Shown here piece after piece: positions 7,236-15,594 of a stretch of DNA of 64,000 bases. The first letter of the stretch is position 1. Each line of letters starts with the position of its first letter. Source of the DNA: Bog-113 sp965226755 (lineage in GTDB: Bacteria > Acidobacteriota > Terriglobia > Bryobacterales > Bryobacteraceae); NCBI GenBank assembly GCA_965226755.1, contig CBDDDT010000001.1, forward strand, positions 62,001-126,000, given 5' to 3'. Made by a program: the position numbers and the translations under genes. The notes beneath the pieces are model-generated. The model saw only the letters and a program-made list of their open reading frames with translations, was not told the DNA's origin and ran no database searches.

Positions 7236-9365
7236 ATGAAAATCTTCACCGCCGTGCTGCTGATGACTACATTGGGAGGGCTCGCATCGGCCCAACTACA
7301 GCCGAACTTCTACGCGCGAAGAGATCTCGACTCCTACATCGTTTGCCAGCAGCCGCAGGGTGTAGTTCAAGTCGCCGACTTCAACGGCGACGGCATACCG
7401 GACCTGCTCTGCAGCACGATGCAATTGGGCAACGGAGATGGGACATTCCGGCCGGGGCCGGCGTTTCCTGTGATCTACACAGCCAAAGGCTCAGCGACCG
7501 CGATTGATGTAAACGGAGACGGGAAAGCGGATGCGGTGTACCCCGATTACCAGCATGGCCATTTAGGAATCTCGGTTATGTTAGGTAACGGGGACGCGAC
7601 GTTTCAATCTCCGAATTTCTACGCCTCAAGTTCTACCGACACCGGCATCGCGCCTCAGGGAGACGTAACTGTCTTTGGCGACTTCAATGGCGACGGGGTC
7701 ACGGACGCCGTGCTGCTTGGAAAGACCCAGATCTTCCTCTTCCTGGGACGAGCAGACGGATCCTTCCATGTCGCAGGCACCTTGCCGGTAACCCTCACGG
7801 GCGGGGACCAGCTGATTGGGCTAGCGGTAGCTGATGTAGATGGAGACGGGCGCCTGGACCTTGTGATCAACGCTCAATTCGCAATCGAGGTGGACTTCGG
7901 GAAAGGCGGCGGCGCGTTCCGAAATCCCGTGATTACCAACATTCCCTCTGGATTCGGCTTTGGAGCAATGGCAGTGGGAGATCTGAATCAGGACGGAATC
8001 CCGGATGTGGCTCTGCAGGAAATTTACGAGAACACCGTTAACCTGTATTTTGGCAAGGCCGATGGCACCTTTCGCGTCGCGCAGGCCCTGAACATGCCGG
8101 GCGATGGACCGGCTCAGGCGCTCGCCATTGCGGACCTGAACGGGGACGGAATCCCGGATTTGGTGGACGCTCTGGCCGAGGTCGCTCTGGGCAAGGGGCA
8201 CGGCGCCTTCGCTCCAGCGGTTTACTATCCGGTGAACGGGGATTCCCTCCTCGCAGGCGGCGGGGGGATCGCGGTGGGTAACTTCCAGAACAATGGCCAT
8301 TTGGATCTGGTCATTCAAGCTGGAAACGGCCTATCGATACTCCTCAATGGCGGAAAGGGCACATTCATCGACGGCGTGCCGACAACAGTTCCGGGCGGCA
8401 GAATCGCGTGCTCGGCGGCGGGCGACTTCAACGGCGACGGCATTCCCGACCTCGCGCTCAGCACCAACTCTTCCATCTTGATCTATCTCGGGACGGGAAA
8501 AGCGGCGGCGCCCTATAAAGCCGGAGCGACCTACCCGCTGGCGAGCGACGGATGTCCCGTGGCAGGCGATCTGAATGGCGATGGGAAGATCGACATCCTC
8601 ATTCCCGCGGGCTCTCCGACCGCGGCGTATGCGTATCTCGGCAACGGTGACGGAACCTTCCAGGCAGGTCCGTCGACTCCTCTTACGGAGTTGTGCCTTT
8701 TCAGCCTCGCGGACTTCAACGGCGACGGCATACTGGATTTCGTCACAAGCACAAATCTGATCGCTTACGGCAACGGCGACGGCAGCTTCAGCACGCCGGT
8801 CACGCTAGTCCCCGGCGAGTCTTTCGTGTTCGTCGCCACAGCCGACATGAACGGCGACGGGCGGCCCGACATCATTGCGACGCAGAGCGGAAACCTGCTT
8901 GACGTCCTGCTGAATAACGGCGATGGAACATTTCGGGAGACAACGACAGCGTCGTGCGAAGACGCTTACTATGTCGGCGTGGGGGATGCGGACGGGGATG
9001 GCAAACCCGATGTAATCCTCAGTTGCCTCGCAGAGGTCGGCTTGTACCTGAACAAAGGAAACGGGAGCTTGGCCGCGCCGACTATTCTGGACGAGCCATT
9101 CTCCGAATACCTTAGCGTGTCTGCCATCGCCGACGTGAACGGCGACGGCATTGCCGATCTGGAGGTAGCGGAACCAGGCAACGTGGTGGTGTGGCTCGGT
9201 GAGGGAGCGGGAAAGTTCGCCTCGCCGATCTTCCTGGGCACCGGTAACGCGACGGAAGACTTCCACATGCTGAACTCCCACAAACAAACCACGACGGGCA
9301 CACCGGACTTGGTGGTTACCGATGAAAGCGGAGTCATCTACGATCTGGTGAACGAGACGCAGTAA
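7236..9365 (+). CDS. Secreted FG-GAP/VCBS repeat protein, copy 3
   Basis: This is the third tandem paralogue, with 709 residues. Its signal peptide is identical to copy 2. Residues ~125-225 (blades 3-5; NFYASSSTDTGIAPQGD, then GKTQIFLFLGRADGSF) are clearly diverged from copies 1 and 2. The segment around residue 430 (ASDGCPVAGDLNGDGKIDI) matches copy 1 rather than copy 2. Thirteen DxDxDG-type loops are present. The gene ends with the same GAGACGCAG-TAA as its sisters, 50 bp before the convergent ADOP permease gene. The location is extracellular by signal peptide; no enzyme motif is visible. Confidence 0.85.
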   Translation: MKIFTAVLLMTTLGGLASAQLQPNFYARRDLDSYIVCQQPQGVVQVADFNGDGIPDLLCSTMQLGNGDGTFRPGPAFPVIYTAKGSATAIDVNGDGKADAVYPDYQHGHLGISVMLGNGDATFQSPNFYASSSTDTGIAPQGDVTVFGDFNGDGVTDAVLLGKTQIFLFLGRADGSFHVAGTLPVTLTGGDQLIGLAVADVDGDGRLDLVINAQFAIEVDFGKGGGAFRNPVITNIPSGFGFGAMAVGDLNQDGIPDVALQEIYENTVNLYFGKADGTFRVAQALNMPGDGPAQALAIADLNGDGIPDLVDALAEVALGKGHGAFAPAVYYPVNGDSLLAGGGGIAVGNFQNNGHLDLVIQAGNGLSILLNGGKGTFIDGVPTTVPGGRIACSAAGDFNGDGIPDLALSTNSSILIYLGTGKAAAPYKAGATYPLASDGCPVAGDLNGDGKIDILIPAGSPTAAYAYLGNGDGTFQAGPSTPLTELCLFSLADFNGDGILDFVTSTNLIAYGNGDGSFSTPVTLVPGESFVFVATADMNGDGRPDIIATQSGNLLDVLLNNGDGTFRETTTASCEDAYYVGVGDADGDGKPDVILSCLAEVGLYLNKGNGSLAAPTILDEPFSEYLSVSAIADVNGDGIADLEVAEPGNVVVWLGEGAGKFASPIFLGTGNATEDFHMLNSHKQTTTGTPDLVVTDESGVIYDLVNETQ

Positions 9366-9415
9366 AAGCCTATGCCATTGCTGGTCGATGAAACCGCCCT
9401 TTGTTGCCGTTCCCC

Positions 9416-12106
9416 TTACTCCGCCCGCAAAGCTTTCGCCGGGTCAACTCCCGCCGCCCGCCGCGCCGGCAAATAACTAGCAACCGCCGCCGCAACAATA
9501 AGACCGCCCAAAACCGCCCCATACGTAAGTGGATCGGTAGGACTTACATCAAACAGCAGCGACTTCATCAGCCGCGTGAGCGGCAGCGCCGTCGCTAACC
9601 CGCACGCCCCGCCGATCGCCGCCAGCACCAGCGCGTGCCGCACAAACATTCTCGTCACGTTATCACGCGGCGCGCCCAACGCGAGCCGGATCCCGATCTC
9701 CCGCGCGTTCTGCGAAACCGAGTAAGAGATCACGCCGTAAATGCCCACCACCCCGAGCAGCAGCGCCATCCCGCCCGCGATGGTCAGCAGCACCAGCGTG
9801 AACGACGTGCGCCCCATCGACATGTCATAGACGGCCTGCAGCGTCCGCACGTTCGCCACCGGCAGGTTCCCATTCACGCTCCAAACGGCGGTTCGCAAGT
9901 CGTTCAGCAGGCCCGTCGTGCCCGCTCTCCGCGTGCGGATCAGAAATGCGACATTGCGCCATAACTGGATATCATGGCCTTCGAAGTTCTTCGCCAGCAG
10001 AGGCCAATAGGCGATCGCCGGGGCGCTCTGATCCACGCCCTTGTCCCGAAGGTCCGCCAGCACGCCCACCACTTCCCGCCAATCGTCCTTCAGCGTCGGG
10101 CGGATTCGCTTGCCCAGAGCCGCGCGCGGATCGCTCCACAATTCGCGCGCCATGTTCTCTGAAATAAGTGCGACCGGCGCTTCATCATAAGTCTCGGCCC
10201 ACGTAAGTTCGCGGCCCGCGATCAGCCTGCTCCCCACCGCGGCCACATAGCCAGGGGAAACATACTTATAACGGCGAATGGGCGGAAGCGTTCCCGCGCG
10301 GTACGCGTGATCCTCCGCATAGACGGGGTCGTTCGAGCCTCCGTCCATCGGCACTGAACTTGTGATCGCGACCGCGGAAACGCCCGGTAGAGCCGCGATC
10401 TTCGTCAGGATCCGCTGCTCGGTTTGGATTACGTTCGCGGGCGTCCTAGCCTGCGAGTCGGGGATCGAGATGCCGATCGTCTGCACGTCTTGCGCGTTCG
10501 AGAATCCCGGATCGACGCGATGCAGCGCCTGGAAGGTGCGAATCATCAGGCCGGACCCGACCAGCAGCACCAGCGCCAGCGCAACCTGAACCACCACCAG
10601 AGCATTGCGGGAGCGATGCCTCTCTTTGCTGGCGCTCAGCGAACGTCCTCCGCTGCGCAGCGCGTTCTGAACCTGCGGCCGCGCGTATTTGAATACCGGG
10701 ATCAAACCGAAAAGCACGCCCGAAACCGCGGAGACGCCGATGGTGAACGCGATAACCCAGGGATCGATAGAAACCGCGGCCATGCGCGGAAGAGGGGAAA
10801 GTTCCGAGGAAGCCAGCACGCGCAGAGCCGCATACGCGACGCCCAATCCGAGCGCTCCGCCCGCCGCGCTGAGCAAGAGGCTTTCCACCAGCAGCTCGCG
10901 CGCGATGCGCCCCCAGCCAGCGCCCAGCGCCGCGCGCACCGCCAGTTCCTGCTGCCGCCCGTCCGCGCGCACCAAAGATAGGTTCGCGACGTTGGCGCAC
11001 GCCATCAACAGCACCAGGCCCACCGCCGCCATCAGCACCCACAGCGTTGCGCCGCTATCGCCAATCAGATCGTCTTTCAAGAAGCGTAAGTTGGGCGCTA
11101 TCCGGGCATCGGTGAACGCCTTCGCGTTGTAACCTGGGTTAGGCGGAAACTTACCCGGAACCATGGGCAGCATGCGCGCGATATCCGCGCTGGCCTGTTC
11201 CATCGTCACGCCCGGTTTCAGCCTCGCCACGCCTTGATACCCGAAGTTGAGAATAAAGGTCGCCGCGCGATCGAACTGCAGCGCCATCACAAGGGAAAAC
11301 TTCTGATCCATGAACTCGAACGACCGGGGAAGCACGCCGATCACTTCGCTCGCCCGTCCGTCAATGGTGATCTTGCGGCCCAGCACCGAGGGGTCGGCGC
11401 CGAAGCGCGAACGCCAGTAGCCGTCCGTGAGCATCACCGTGGGCGCGCTGCTCGAGCTCTCATCGCTGACGCTGAAGCCGCGGCCCAGCGCGGGATGAAC
11501 TTTCAGAATCGGCAGAAGCCGGTTCGTCGCCATCAGCACGGGCACTTCTTCGGGCTGCGCGGCGCCGGTTATGGTGGATGTCGAGGTGCTCCAGAGGCTG
11601 ACGTCCTCGAAGACGCGGTTCTCGTCGCCATACGTGAAGTAAAGCGAAGGCGACATATTCAGATCCTTAATGCTGACGCCCGGCGCGGTGTTCCACAGCG
11701 CCACCAGCCGCTCGGGCTGGGGATAAGGCAGAGGCTTCAGCAATACCCCGCGGATCACGCTGAAGATCGCTGTATTGGAACCGATCCCGAGAGCCAGAGT
11801 GAGTATGCCGACGGCCGCGAATCCAGGGCTCCGGCGCAGTCTTCGGGCCGCGTAACGCACATCCGAGTAGAACGTTCCCAGGGCGTTCTCCCATCCATAG
11901 CCGCGCACCTCGTCCCGTATGGCAGCCGCGCTGCCGAGTTCCACGCGGGCCGCGCGCAAGGCCTCTTCCGGAGTGAGTCCGCGCGCCGCTAACGCCGCGG
12001 CCGCTTGTTCCAGATAGTGCTGCACTTCGTCTGTAACGTCCCGATCGGCGGCCGCGGGCTTTGCCAGCGCGCGAAGACCGTGAGTAAGTTGCCGCCAGAT
12101 CGACAT
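9416..12106 (-). CDS. ADOP-type MacB/FtsX ABC permease
   Basis: The protein has 896 residues. The first ~80 form the cytosolic ADOP N-domain (MSIWRQLTHGLRALAKP, with the ALRAARVELG segment). Then come a membrane anchor (FAAVGILTLALGIGSNTAIFS), a MacB-like periplasmic domain, three membrane helices around residues 365-510, a second periplasmic domain, and a final helix set including AREIGIRLALGA. No ATPase domain is present, so it needs a separate partner. MacB-type proteins transmit force to export periplasmic substrates; the substrate of this family is unknown. The start is ATG at 12106, four bases after the PadR gene stops, so the two are one transcription unit. Confidence 0.92.
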   Translation of the reverse strand: MSIWRQLTHGLRALAKPAAADRDVTDEVQHYLEQAAAALAARGLTPEEALRAARVELGSAAAIRDEVRGYGWENALGTFYSDVRYAARRLRRSPGFAAVGILTLALGIGSNTAIFSVIRGVLLKPLPYPQPERLVALWNTAPGVSIKDLNMSPSLYFTYGDENRVFEDVSLWSTSTSTITGAAQPEEVPVLMATNRLLPILKVHPALGRGFSVSDESSSSAPTVMLTDGYWRSRFGADPSVLGRKITIDGRASEVIGVLPRSFEFMDQKFSLVMALQFDRAATFILNFGYQGVARLKPGVTMEQASADIARMLPMVPGKFPPNPGYNAKAFTDARIAPNLRFLKDDLIGDSGATLWVLMAAVGLVLLMACANVANLSLVRADGRQQELAVRAALGAGWGRIARELLVESLLLSAAGGALGLGVAYAALRVLASSELSPLPRMAAVSIDPWVIAFTIGVSAVSGVLFGLIPVFKYARPQVQNALRSGGRSLSASKERHRSRNALVVVQVALALVLLVGSGLMIRTFQALHRVDPGFSNAQDVQTIGISIPDSQARTPANVIQTEQRILTKIAALPGVSAVAITSSVPMDGGSNDPVYAEDHAYRAGTLPPIRRYKYVSPGYVAAVGSRLIAGRELTWAETYDEAPVALISENMARELWSDPRAALGKRIRPTLKDDWREVVGVLADLRDKGVDQSAPAIAYWPLLAKNFEGHDIQLWRNVAFLIRTRRAGTTGLLNDLRTAVWSVNGNLPVANVRTLQAVYDMSMGRTSFTLVLLTIAGGMALLLGVVGIYGVISYSVSQNAREIGIRLALGAPRDNVTRMFVRHALVLAAIGGACGLATALPLTRLMKSLLFDVSPTDPLTYGAVLGGLIVAAAVASYLPARRAAGVDPAKALRAE

Positions 12107-12110
12107 GAAA

Positions 12111-12446
12111 CTAAACCTCCGCCTTCAACAGGCGCGCGATCGCGGATGCGCGGCGCGCCCAATCCGCCGTCTCCACTTCGAGCTGCCGTTTCCCCGCGCG
12201 CGTCAGCGAATAGAACTTCGCGCGCCGCGAGTTCTCCGTTTGCCGCCATTCCGCGTCAAGCCATCCGACGCGCTCCAATCGCTGGAAGGCGGTCAGCAGC
12301 GATCCAGGATTTACTTTGAAAACCCCCCGTGAAATCTGCTCAATCCGGCGCGTGATGCCGAACCCGTGCATCGGCTCCAGACTCAGCGTCTTCAGGATCA
12401 GCATGTCCAGCGTGCCCTGGATGACGTCGGTGTTTTGCTCGTTCAT
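12111..12446 (-). CDS. PadR family transcriptional regulator
   Basis: The product is 111 residues, the usual size of the short PadR class. It opens DVIQGTLDMLILKTLSLEPMHGFGI, the typical PadR winged-helix start, followed by the recognition/wing segment (PGSLLTAFQRLERVGWLDAEW, SRRAKFYSLTRAGKRQL). PadR proteins are dimeric repressors that often control a neighbouring exporter. Here the ADOP permease starts 4 bp after its stop, and PadR-ADOP pairs are common in Acidobacteria. AAGGA lies 6 bases before the ATG at 12446. Confidence 0.93.
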   Translation of the reverse strand: MNEQNTDVIQGTLDMLILKTLSLEPMHGFGITRRIEQISRGVFKVNPGSLLTAFQRLERVGWLDAEWRQTENSRRAKFYSLTRAGKRQLEVETADWARRASAIARLLKAEV

Positions 12447-12554
12447 GTCGTTCCTTACACTAGCACGGTTGGGTTGAATGTCAAGATGTGGAGATCAAAC
12501 CGACCCTCGTCTCTCAAGCGCCTTGGCGACATAGTGTGGGTTGGAGATCTCGTC

Positions 12555-12689
12555 ATGCTGCTTCGGCCCGCTGTGTCGCTGCTGTTCTTGTGGACGGCTT
12601 TCAGCGCCGTCGCGCATGCGCAGGCGGCCACCCCGCCTTTTCTCGGACGTCAGGACTATCCGTCCCGGCCAACCATCAATACGCCGTAG
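12555..12689 (+). pseudogene. 5' remnant of an exported (probably FG-GAP) gene
   Basis: A 44-codon frame from ATG at 12555 to TAG at 12687-12689. It encodes a good signal peptide (MLLRPAVSLLFLWTAFSAVA, then HAQA) followed by only about 20 mature residues (ATPPFLGRQDYPSRPTINTP). The mature start resembles the mature starts of the local FG-GAP proteins (NFYARRDLDS; NPTFSGRLDF). I read it as the leader of an FG-GAP gene whose body has been lost. Its 3' end overlaps the end of the convergent gene at 12676. A real short secreted peptide cannot be excluded. Confidence 0.4.
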
Positions 12690-13473
12690 ACTTCAGCACC
12701 AGCGAAACCAAATTCCGCACCGAGCGCGCCGGCCGCTTATCTTCCGTCACCACCAGCTTGAACGGTCCCGATTTCGCATCCATCGGATGCCCGTTCATGC
12801 TATCGGCGACCATCACGTCCCCTGGGTGGAAACTCGGGTCCGCCTCCGCCATCGCGAGCACAACCGAGTAACCGTCCGATCCGCTGGCGATCAAATAGGA
12901 ATTCAGATCCAGACCTTTGCCCAGCGTGACTCCTAACTTGCTGAAGATCTCCGCGACGCGCACGCCCGCATAAGTCTCGTCAGCCTCGGTGTGCGGGTTA
13001 TGCACGGTCACCGTCGTATGCGTCATCGCCTGCAAGTCCGCCGCCTTCAGGAACACGTCCGCGTGATAAGGAAACGCCGACACCATGACGCTATCCTTTA
13101 CTTCGGCCGCGGAATGGACCACAGGCGAGTTCTGCGATCCAACTTGCAGCACCACCGGAATCGACTGGGCCGTGTCCGATGCCGTAACGTCGATATGCAT
13201 CGCCACGCCCTTGAATCCAGGCGTGCGAACGAACAGCGCATAACCCGCGGGCTTCAGGTCGAGCGACAGCCGGCCGCTCCCATCTGTCTCCATCACGGAA
13301 GGCGCCGGATCGGGCATCGGCGCCAGCCGAATCCGCGCGTGTGGCACGTCGGCTCCCGACGGATCGCTCACGCGAATGACCACCCGCGAAGTCTTCCCCG
13401 CCGCCGCCGCAATCGAGCCGCACGCCGCCAGAACACTGCACGCCAAAGCCAGTCGGAATCCGGGAGAGCTCAT
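12676..13473 (-). CDS. Exported protein with carboxypeptidase-regulatory-like and molybdopterin-oxidoreductase-like domains
   Basis: From ATG at 13473 the product is 265 residues with a signal peptide (MSSPGFRLALACSVLAACGS). Residues ~28-115 form a carboxypeptidase-regulatory-like beta-sandwich (RVSDPSGADVPHARIRL, TDGSGRLSLDLKPAGYALFV). Residues ~140-265 resemble the C-terminal part of molybdopterin-binding oxidoreductase-like domains (VAEIFSKLGV, SDGYSVVLAMAEADPSF, GPFKLVVTEDKRPARSVRNL). No cofactor-ligating cysteine of a SUOX-type active site is seen, so it is probably a non-catalytic binding domain. The frame extends upstream to 13596, but that part lacks sense and would bury the signal peptide. 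Confidence 0.6.
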   Translation of the reverse strand: MSSPGFRLALACSVLAACGSIAAAAGKTSRVVIRVSDPSGADVPHARIRLAPMPDPAPSVMETDGSGRLSLDLKPAGYALFVRTPGFKGVAMHIDVTASDTAQSIPVVLQVGSQNSPVVHSAAEVKDSVMVSAFPYHADVFLKAADLQAMTHTTVTVHNPHTEADETYAGVRVAEIFSKLGVTLGKGLDLNSYLIASGSDGYSVVLAMAEADPSFHPGDVMVADSMNGHPMDAKSGPFKLVVTEDKRPARSVRNLVSLVLKSTAY

Positions 13474-13604
13474 GGTCGAAAGTATAACGTTTGAGCTCTG
13501 AACGCCACACGCTTCACCAGTGTTGCAGTTAAAACCCCCAAAACTGTGGTACAGTCGGCTCTTCCGCGGACAGATTTGCCCGCCGAAAGAAGGCACGCGA
13601 TCGC

Positions 13605-14777
13605 ATGACTAGCTGGAATTCGTTGCGCCCTTTGCGCGGGGCTCTACTCTGCCTCTCCGCTTCCTTATTGCTCCCCGGACTCGCGAGCGCCCAAGTCACG
13701 CTCACCGGCGCCACCATCTTCGGCACAAACTCCGGCGGCGGCACCAATTACAACCAAGGCATCGAGGACCAGTTTTCCAACACCATTGGCGGCGACTTTT
13801 GGTTCAATCTCTGGTTCGCGCTCGATCGGGACGCCCGGCTTCCGCTGAACGGCCCGGCCAACGCCCAAGCCCCCATTTCGTTCCCCCTCACCGCGGGCAA
13901 CACTTACAAGTACTATATGTTCAGTAACTGCTGCGGGCTGACTTATACCGGCCTCAACCTTTACTTCGACGGCGCGAGCGCCACGCCGAACATCGCGGTC
14001 TTCGGCCTGGACAACCAGCCTCTTTTCGTCCGTGACAGCGCCCCCACCCTGTCGCTATATGGAGACGACACGCCGTCCAAAGGAAGCACCTTCTACAGCC
14101 ATGCGGGCGCGGTCGCCGTACTGACCGAGTTCATTTGGTACGGATATCAGCCTGCGCCCCTGAACTCCTGCCAGCCGCAGGAGTTTTACCCGGAGCCCGG
14201 CAGCCAGTGCTCCTATGGGTCGCTGACCTTGCAGGTGTTTCCGGCCGCGCTTCTCGGCGCCGCCACGCCCAGCGGCGCGCCTTTCACCGAATTCACTTTG
14301 CGCGGAACCGGGTACCTTCCCGGGGAAACGGTCACAATCTACGCCAATCGCATCCCTTCTTCTCCCATCGGAACCGTCACCGCTGACGTTGCCGGCACGT
14401 TCTCGCTCAGGCTGCCCGTTCCTCAAGAGCCTTTCGGCCCCATCGACTTATTCGGTCTCGGCATTTCCAGCGGTTACTTAGGAGCTACAAGTTTCTCCAT
14501 CACGCCCTCTGTCGCAGCGTCGCCGGCGGTGGTTGTGCCGGGCGAAACCATCACCCTCCGTGGTTATGGCTTCGGGGCGGGGGAGACCGTCTCCGTCTAT
14601 CTGCAGAACCCGCAGAAGTTAGTGGGCACGGCCACCGCCAACGCGCTCGGCAGCCTCGTGGGTCCCGGCGCGCTATCCATCCTTGTCCCGCTTGACGCCG
14701 CCCGGGGCGCCAACGAGTTCTATGGCGTGGGCGTGACCACGCAAGCCATCGGATTCGGGAATATCCTGGTCGAATAA
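13605..14777 (+). CDS. Exported protein with two IPT-like Ig domains, function unknown
   Basis: The protein has 390 residues. A signal peptide ends near residue 29 (LCLSASLLLPGLASAQ). An N-terminal ~190-residue domain of unknown type follows, rich in Gly, Asn and aromatics, with paired cysteines (SNCCGLTYTG; SCQPQEFYPEPGSQCSYG). Two similar C-terminal beta-sandwich repeats come next, each with the G-x-G-[FY]-x-x-G-E-T-V-x-[IV]-Y pattern (RGTGYLPGETVTIYAN; RGYGFGAGETVSVYLQN). This suggests a surface or matrix protein. GAAGG lies about 12 bases before the ATG at 13605. It is divergent from the gene at 12676-13473 and followed by another exported unknown. No family was recognised for the first domain. 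Confidence 0.65.
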   Translation: MTSWNSLRPLRGALLCLSASLLLPGLASAQVTLTGATIFGTNSGGGTNYNQGIEDQFSNTIGGDFWFNLWFALDRDARLPLNGPANAQAPISFPLTAGNTYKYYMFSNCCGLTYTGLNLYFDGASATPNIAVFGLDNQPLFVRDSAPTLSLYGDDTPSKGSTFYSHAGAVAVLTEFIWYGYQPAPLNSCQPQEFYPEPGSQCSYGSLTLQVFPAALLGAATPSGAPFTEFTLRGTGYLPGETVTIYANRIPSSPIGTVTADVAGTFSLRLPVPQEPFGPIDLFGLGISSGYLGATSFSITPSVAASPAVVVPGETITLRGYGFGAGETVSVYLQNPQKLVGTATANALGSLVGPGALSILVPLDAARGANEFYGVGVTTQAIGFGNILVE

Positions 14778-14849
14778 GTTTTGTTAAATAACCCGCCTGC
14801 ATCGCGCATGCAGATTGTAGATTGCCCATCACCCTTCAAGGAGCCCGTT

Positions 14850-15578
14850 ATGAAAATCCCATCCGCCTCAACACTTCTCCAATTAGGCGCGGCTCTGTTT
14901 CTCACTGCCCCGTTCCTATCCGCCCAAATGCCCGCAACTGGTCTCTGCGACACCGGCCGCACGCCGCAAAGCCCCCAGCCGCTCGGCTGCACCACCACTT
15001 CTCTGGTCAGCCCGATCAATCCCTTAAACGGCGGCCCCTTCACGGACGGAAACTGGAGCCTCGCTTTCCCGTTCCCCTCCGCGCCCTATACCGAAGGCCC
15101 GCCCGATCCGTGCACCATCAACACTTTGTATGATTCGGCCCCGGTGAATGTGCCCTGGTACACCTGGTTCAATCCGGTCGACGCGCGATCCCAGTGGATC
15201 GAGCCGTTAGGCGGCGGCGCAACCCCGGCTGGCTGGTATATCTACCGGACATACTTCGATGTCCCCGCCGCTCAAAACTTCAACTCTTATTACCGCCTTG
15301 AGACCGAAGGCCAGCTTACGGTCGACGACGGAGTAAAAGCCATCTATCTGGAGAACCCGGCCTCCGACCGCCGGAGTTGCCGTGTTCTCGCCACCTTTAA
15401 CTCTCTCGGTCAGGAAAGCTCCTGGACCAGCTTCCACCTCAGCGCTACCCGCCTGATCCCCGGCACGCGCGCCTTCTTATACTTCGTCGTGGACAACTCG
15501 TATCTCGCGTTTCCTGTGGATGAAAATCCCACCGGCCTGCGCGTCGAATTCTTCAGCCCTTACTTCTTGCCTTACTAA
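14850..15578 (+). CDS. Exported protein of unknown function
   Basis: The start is ATG at 14850, preceded by AAGGAG at 7 bases, giving 242 residues with a signal peptide (MKIPSASTLLQLGAALFLTA, cleavage near LSAQ). The mature part is rich in Trp, Tyr and Pro (NVPWYTWFNPVDARSQWIEP; TPAGWYIYRTYFDVP) and looks like an all-beta extracellular domain. It includes AQNFNSYYRLETEGQLTVDD, a pattern like PEP-CTERM-type or 'fibronectin-binding' sandwich proteins, but no sorting signal is present. It follows the gene ending at 14777 by 72 bp on the same strand. No function is assigned. Confidence 0.6.
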   Translation: MKIPSASTLLQLGAALFLTAPFLSAQMPATGLCDTGRTPQSPQPLGCTTTSLVSPINPLNGGPFTDGNWSLAFPFPSAPYTEGPPDPCTINTLYDSAPVNVPWYTWFNPVDARSQWIEPLGGGATPAGWYIYRTYFDVPAAQNFNSYYRLETEGQLTVDDGVKAIYLENPASDRRSCRVLATFNSLGQESSWTSFHLSATRLIPGTRAFLYFVVDNSYLAFPVDENPTGLRVEFFSPYFLPY

Positions 15579-15594
15579 GATTGCCGCGTGGCGC

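Larger units (their letters stand above)
2948..9365 (+). repeat. Tandem triplication of a ~2.15-kb FG-GAP gene unit
   Basis: Three head-to-tail units run from 2948, 5086 and 7236. The two internal junctions are identical: the gene ends GAGACGCAGTAA and, after GAGGCCAT, the next starts at ATGAAAATCTTCACC. The leader-peptide-coding DNA of copies 2 and 3 matches almost base for base, while copy 1 has a different leader. After copy 3 the junction reads CAGTAAAAGCCTATGCC and no fourth copy follows. The constant spacing points to unequal recombination at the gene ends. Confidence 0.9.

Noticed and set aside
2948..9365. Regularly spaced AACGGCGACGG-like repeats that could suggest a repeat array or CRISPR
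   Set aside because: They are in frame and encode the DxNxDG calcium loops of three long proteins; spacing and sequence vary as in coding repeats.
12457..12484. TTGACA-N16-TAGTGT promoter for padR (minus strand)
   Set aside because: The -35 is perfect, but the -10 abuts the ribosome site (AAGGA), so transcription would begin after it; not convincing as drawn.
13523..13555. TTGCAG...TACAGT as promoter of the 13605 gene
   Set aside because: The spacer is 21 bp, too long for a sigma-70 promoter.
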